The translations under genes and the position numbers were made by a program. The notes under the pieces were generated by a model that worked only from the letters and a program-made list of their open reading frames with translations, was not told where the DNA came from and did no database searches. From Bagarius yarrelli (lineage: Eukaryota; Chordata; Actinopteri; Siluriformes; Sisoridae), in NCBI GenBank assembly GCA_005784505.1, contig VCAZ01000130.1, positions 1 through 64,000 on the forward strand: DNA of 64,000 nt, written 5' to 3'. Every line of letters starts with the position of its first letter. Positions within the stretch are counted from its first letter, which is position 1. Shown here piece by piece: positions 59,275 to 64,000 of this stretch.

Positions 59275-60200
59275 ACCCGACAGCCAGAAAACTTGGGATG
59301 TTTTTTGAATGTGAATATAATGAAAACTAAAAGATTTCAAAACACGAGATCCAATATTCACAATAGAACATAAATAACATAACTAATGTTTAAACTGAGA
59401 CATTTACACTTTTATCCACTAAATAAGCTCATTTTAAATTTGATGCCTGCTACAGGTCTCAAAATAGTTTTGACAGAGGAAACAAAAGGCTGATAAAGTA
59501 ATAGATTTTAAACCAATTCAGCTGGGAGAACATTTAGCACCTAATTAAGTAAATTGTCAACCTGGTCTGTAAGATGATTAGCTATGAAAGAGAGGTCTTA
59601 GAGAGGTGGAGTCTCTCAAAAATAAAGATGGGCAGAAGCTCTCCACTATTTGAAAGAGTGTGTAAAAAGATTCTCAATGTCAAATTGCAAATCTCATCAT
59701 CTACAGTGCATAACACCATCAAAAGATTCAGAGAAACTGGAGAAATCTTTTTGCATAAGGGACAAGACCAAAACCCTTTGTTGGATGCCTGTATAGGCCT
59801 ACATCCTATATAAAGGTTTTAGAGCAACATGTGCTCCTCACTAGACGACGTCTATTTTAGGAAAGGCCTTGTATATTTCAGCAGGACAATGCAAAACAAC
59901 ATATTGAGCTATTACAACAGCAAGGCTTCATAGTAGAAGAGTGCTGAATTGACCTTTTTGCATTCCAGATCTTTCACTTATAGTGAACATTTGGCGCATC
60001 ATTAAACAAAAATCTGCCGTCTTTGACATATTTTTTTGAGGAAATCCATAACCTCGATTTCCAGATGTCTTCAAACTGTTTTTAAGGAAGACGGTAATGC
60101 TACATTACGTCAAACATGCCCCATCCCAACTATTTTGGGAGCTGTAGAAGACATTACATTTGTGTATAAAATCTCTCAGTTTATGTAAATTTTTACATGT
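59275..60200 (+). mobile_element. Mariner/Tc1-like element with degenerate transposase
   Basis: A decayed GTTGGGA-type left end is followed by ATGTTTAAACTGAGACATTT, a region coding GVSQK-like text (ATGGGCAGAAGCTCTCCACT), the catalytic-region scraps TTTCAGCAGGACAATGC and AACATTTGGCGCATCATTAA, and the right-end CCATCCCAACTATTTTGGGA. The order is that of a full-length element with frame-breaking changes. Same family as 14.5-14.96 kb. Confidence 0.6.
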
Positions 60201-62500
60201 AAAGTATGTAATTTTTAGTTTTTATTTTATTCCAGAATTTGAATTGTAATTTGTTGTGTCACTTCTGTTTAACGTTAAATAATGCTTTTTTAAACTAGAT
60301 GATGCTTACACACTAACTATGCCACACGACACACAGCAATTCATTTATACAGTTCGCTTACTGCTGGGATGTCAAAGTGAAACTGAACCTCTGTCAGAAA
60401 CCCCCCACAGCCTTTTTGTCTGTATAAGGAGACTGACTGGGTTAATGTCCTTCATTAAAATTAAAAGCTGAAACATTAGTAGACTTTAGGGGTCAAAGTC
60501 TTGTCCACCCTCCCTGAGCCTGGCGACCCATTTTCCACACCTGCAGGCGGACCTTTCCCCTGTCAACACTTTCTCGACTTATTTAGCTCATGCACCACAT
60601 ACATGAATTATTTATTCTGGCTCAGTTACGCTGCAAGAAGACCCTTGTGCTTTTGTGAGGGCTATAGAATGAAGATCAATGATAGGAATAGAGATTGTTA
60701 AGTAAATATGTTGGATAAGTTATAATTATAGTAATAAGTAATATATAAGTAATAATTTTTAAATCCAGAATTATGAAAAATTTGATTAAAAATATTGTTT
60801 TCAATAAAGCAAACTGCCTTTCTTACTGCATTAGTTAGTTTAATAAAGTGTATTCTATGCAAATACTTTGTTCTATTAAATGCACTCCTGTCCTAGTTAA
60901 ACATCTCAAATATTTACGTAATTCTCACATATAAATGTAAATATATTTGTATAATCAATTGACTGTTTTCCTACACAATGTGGAAACTTTCTGAAATCTG
61001 TATTAACCACCTAATTAAAAACATATTCATTCAATTAATTTGTAAATAAATATTTGTATTCTACTCTGATTAAGCATGATTTATATTTTTTAAGACTTTT
61101 TAGTTATTAGCTTTACCACAATGATATGAATAAAAGCTTTATAAATAAACAGTGTTACTAACGTTACTTTTTTCAGTAATAAGTAATCAAATGACTGTTT
61201 CCCCAGTTCAGCTTTACTGTTTTATTATTTGATATTATAATTGAGCTCACTGAAGCGGTTTATATCCGAGTGGCCTCTCTCAGCCTGCCCTGATGTGTGT
61301 GGGTTGGGGTGGAACACATAACTGATAATGAGTAGTGTGTGTTTGTTTAGGTTAGAGTAAATTTCTATACACAAGCATGCATAGTTGCAAATATATTAAT
61401 AAAAACCCCTACTAGTATGTACAACATTTAATATATATACTTTCCGATCATTAAAAAGTATGTTCTGTATAATAGGGTTATGGATAGTATGAATAAAAAT
61501 CAGGTGTACTACAGGGGACATTGTAATGGCAAGTCAAATGAGTTCAAACTGAAAGTATAAACACTCCTTTTTTCCCCCATATTTAAAGGCATTGTGCAAC
61601 TAATGATCAGCATGAAAGAGGCATTTACACAAAGGTGGCAAATAAATCTAATCTAATAAAGCCCCTCACATCATCACCTGCCACCACAACATTAAAATGG
61701 TGTCGATTAGTGTACATTGTTTTTATAAAAAAAAAATATTTCTTTTATCTAGTGTCCATTTCATTTATTTACCTATATACTATTAGAAAAATCTATATTA
61801 TTTAACAAATTTAAAAACTGACACAACAGTTTCTTTCCCTGATAATTAATAATAATGATAATTTTATAATGATGTAACTCAGGTACTAACTCAGTCATTA
61901 TTTGTGAGAATTAACTAGTTATTATAACTAATTATTGTTTTTAAAGTAACATTTTTAAAGTTGCATACATTTTATTCTATAGCAATAGTAGGGATTACAG
62001 AATCTTATTTTTTTTTGGCTTATAAAGATTTCTAAAACTTATGAACAGATCAATAAACAGTAGAGCTGAAAGTCAACTGAAAGAAAACATTCCACAATTT
62101 AGTTCTTACAGCACCATAAAAAAGGATTTAAAAAAGCATCAGTCTCTTGAATAATATAAACACACTACATTTAGTTAAAATGCCTAATATTTTAAAATGT
62201 ATATAGTTTATTACAATACTAATGTTATTGAGAAGTTTGTAATTGCAGTAATTTCCTGATGATGAATGATGAACACTGCGGGTCTTAGATGAATTTTCTT
62301 GGCTTAGAATGATGGCGTTCTTGACACCACAAGATGGCGATGCGATAATGCAAAGCGTTAAATGAACGCTGCTAGAAAATAAAGAAAGAAAGAAAGAATA
62401 AAAAAGAGAATAAATAAAAAATAAAAAAAAACATAAAAGAAAATAAAGAAAAGAAAAAGAAGAAAGAAAAGCAAATGTAAAAAAAAAACTAATATTTTTC
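60201..62500. other. AT-rich intergenic sequence
   Basis: No gene, and only weak repeat signals. An AATAAA at 60803-60808 could end a long 3' UTR of the coiled-coil gene, but nothing else supports that. An A-rich purine run occupies about 62370-62490. Confidence 0.4.
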
Positions 62501-62659
62501 TTGACGAGTAAATAACCGAAACACCGTTGACTTTTTTGGCACGTAATGGCGTCTTATCGCGTCATATTTCTGCGCCATGTAAGTTGTTGTAATTGCGTCA
62601 TACGTGTGCGTCGCCGAGCTCATACGTTAGAGTGCCTTGCCTCGAAAACCAGCTATTAG
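62500..62659 (+). promoter_or_regulatory. Presumed isy1 promoter and first exon
   Basis: CpG content rises (TCTTATCGCGTCATATTTC, GTGTGCGTCGCCGAGC) and a strong donor, ATTAG|GTAAGA, ends at 62659, 250 bp before the first recognised isy1 exon. No ATG in a suitable place is seen in it. Confidence 0.4.
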
Positions 62660-62908
62660 GTAAGAAAGCGTTTAATATGCACCTGATAAATGAGTTTAAA
62701 ATAGATTTGACTTAACAATGTCTACATTCTGTTTGTTAATGATTAATTCGGGACACTTTGGGTGCTCGGTTTTCGGAGTAACTAGATTTTTTTAGTTATG
62801 AAAAGTTTTCTTTTGCTTGGTAAACGAGCTTGTTAGCTTAATATAACGAAATGATTCATGCAGTAATTCAGTCGTGTAAAACTCCTAACAATGTGTTTTA
62901 TAAAACAG

Positions 62909-62977
62909 GCACGAAACGCAGAAAAGGCCATGTAAGTATTGACTGAGTAGTATATATATATATAATATATATATATA

Positions 62978-63015
<38 letters not shown>

Positions 63016-63493
63016 GTGTGTGTGTGGTGTGTGTTGTATATATATATATATATACTATATATATATATATATATTATTATATATATGTATGTATGTATGT
63101 ATGTAACACTATATTATATTGTATGCTGCAGGAGTAAGCACTTCCCTTAACTTTCCTTATTTTCTTTTCTGCAGGACGGCCTTGGCCAGGTTTCGTCAAG
63201 CCCAACTAGAGGAAGGAAAAGTAAAGGTAAGATTAATGTAAACTATGTGAACTATGTAAACTATGTGAGTTGATTTTTAGCATTTTTTTTTTTACAATGT
63301 TTTTCCTCACACCGTCAGGTATCAAAATCTTTCTGCTCATGCCAATTGTAAAAAATGTTAAAATTGCATAGATGTATTATATTGCTTTCAGCGATGACAG
63401 TTTTTCTGTGTGTTGTGATTGTTACAGGAAAGACGACCATATCTTGCTTCAGAATGCAGCGAGTTGCCTAAAGCAGAGAAATGGCGAAGACAG
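62909..63493 (+). CDS. isy1: ISY1 splicing factor, N-terminal part (runs off the window)
   Basis: Three exons, 62909-62931, 63175-63226 and 63428-63493, join in frame to read ARNAEKAMTALARFRQAQLE and then LASECSELPKAEKWRRQ. This is the start of ISY1, a component of the catalytic spliceosome (Prp19-related/NTC proteins) that helps the first splicing step in the nucleus. Only about 46 of roughly 280 residues are in the window; the rest lies beyond 64000. The initiator methionine, expected right before ARNAEKA, is not found: the acceptor (AAAACAG) precedes GCACGA directly, so ATG must sit at the end of an upstream exon. The likeliest donor there ends ATTAG, not ATG. Confidence 0.9.
62949..63106. 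repeat. Compound (TA)n/(TG)n/(TATG)n microsatellite
   Basis: AT, GT and GTAT blocks alternate within isy1's intron between 62931 and 63175. Likely length-variable between individuals. Confidence 0.9.
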
Positions 63494-64000
63494 GTAAAAG
63501 AAATGAATTTTATGCATGGATTTTATTAGGAATCTGTCTGAATGGTGGCCAGGTTTGATGCAGAATATTTTAGTTGTACTTTCTAAATATACAGTTTATA
63601 TTTAATTAAACTTAGTGGTTCAATAACAGTGGATTTAACAGTGTTGCAGATCTTTGGTTCTGCATACAACAGAGGAAATCCATTTTAGGACCATTTTAGA
63701 AACCATATATACATGCACACGATGCGCGTGTTTAATCCAGTCTACAGTGTCTTTTAGATGGTAGGTTCTGTCGCCAAAAATCTGCCGACCAATCAGGTTG
63801 TAATTGTGTAACTATGCCTTTTGGTTCAGTATCTAGGTTCGCTGTCAAAACTGCTGGTGTAAACACTTAGCGGACCAGCACCAAATGTATAGTTTTTCTT
63901 TTTGGTTTGATCCAAATGAGTGTTCGAGTGTGAACAAAACCTTATTCTTAGTCTGTTGAGGAAGTTATTCTTCCTCAACAGAAGGCCATGATAATTTTTA

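Overview
The window is vertebrate nuclear DNA from a ray-finned fish. It has multi-exon genes with GT/AG introns, AT-rich non-coding DNA and many interspersed repeats. An otophysan (catfish, characin or relative) is my best guess: more than ten copies of a tRNA-derived SINE with an AAATGTA-type tail are present, plus a retroposon with a (TTGAA)n tail. Both remind me of otophysan genomes, but I could not run a search and the order is not proven. There is no operon, phage or CRISPR content. Layout: (1) 1-6540, intergenic, with a decayed Tc1-family transposon (2304-5046) split by a 1.49-kb TGT...ACA insert that looks like a solo LTR. (2) 6595-15857 (+), mkrn2 (makorin-2); exons 4-8 read cleanly but exons 1-3 carry several one-base deletions. 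(3) 15.96-19.46 kb, spacer between convergent genes, with a Tigger-like element and a SINE. (4) 19465-32188 (-), raf1, with all sixteen coding exons intact (634 codons), and a non-coding first exon near 40.3 kb behind an ~8-kb first intron that holds a ~400-bp-arm inverted repeat. (5) 40.5-47.8 kb, intergenic, repeat-rich, with a perfect 49-bp-arm hairpin at 46.66 kb. (6) 49313-52084 (+), cnbp, intact, seven CCHC knuckles. (7) 55042-58534 (+), an intact two-exon gene for a 399-residue acidic/coiled-coil protein that I do not recognise. (8) 62909-63493 (+), the first coding exons of isy1, cut by the window end. The gene order follows known vertebrate linkage: MKRN2 and RAF1 are convergent neighbours (an antisense pair in mammals), and CNBP and ISY1 are neighbours in human. 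Here the two blocks lie on one segment, with the unrecognised gene between cnbp and isy1. The products do not form one pathway: mkrn2 is a RING E3 ligase, raf1 a MAPK-cascade kinase, cnbp a nucleic-acid-binding translation/transcription factor and isy1 a spliceosome factor. No clearly new multi-gene system is visible. The points most worth a second look are the unrecognised coiled-coil gene, the deletion-riddled 5' exons of mkrn2, the missing isy1 start codon, the two inverted repeats, and an in-frame 36-bp minisatellite grown inside a LINE reverse-transcriptase fragment in the last raf1 intron.
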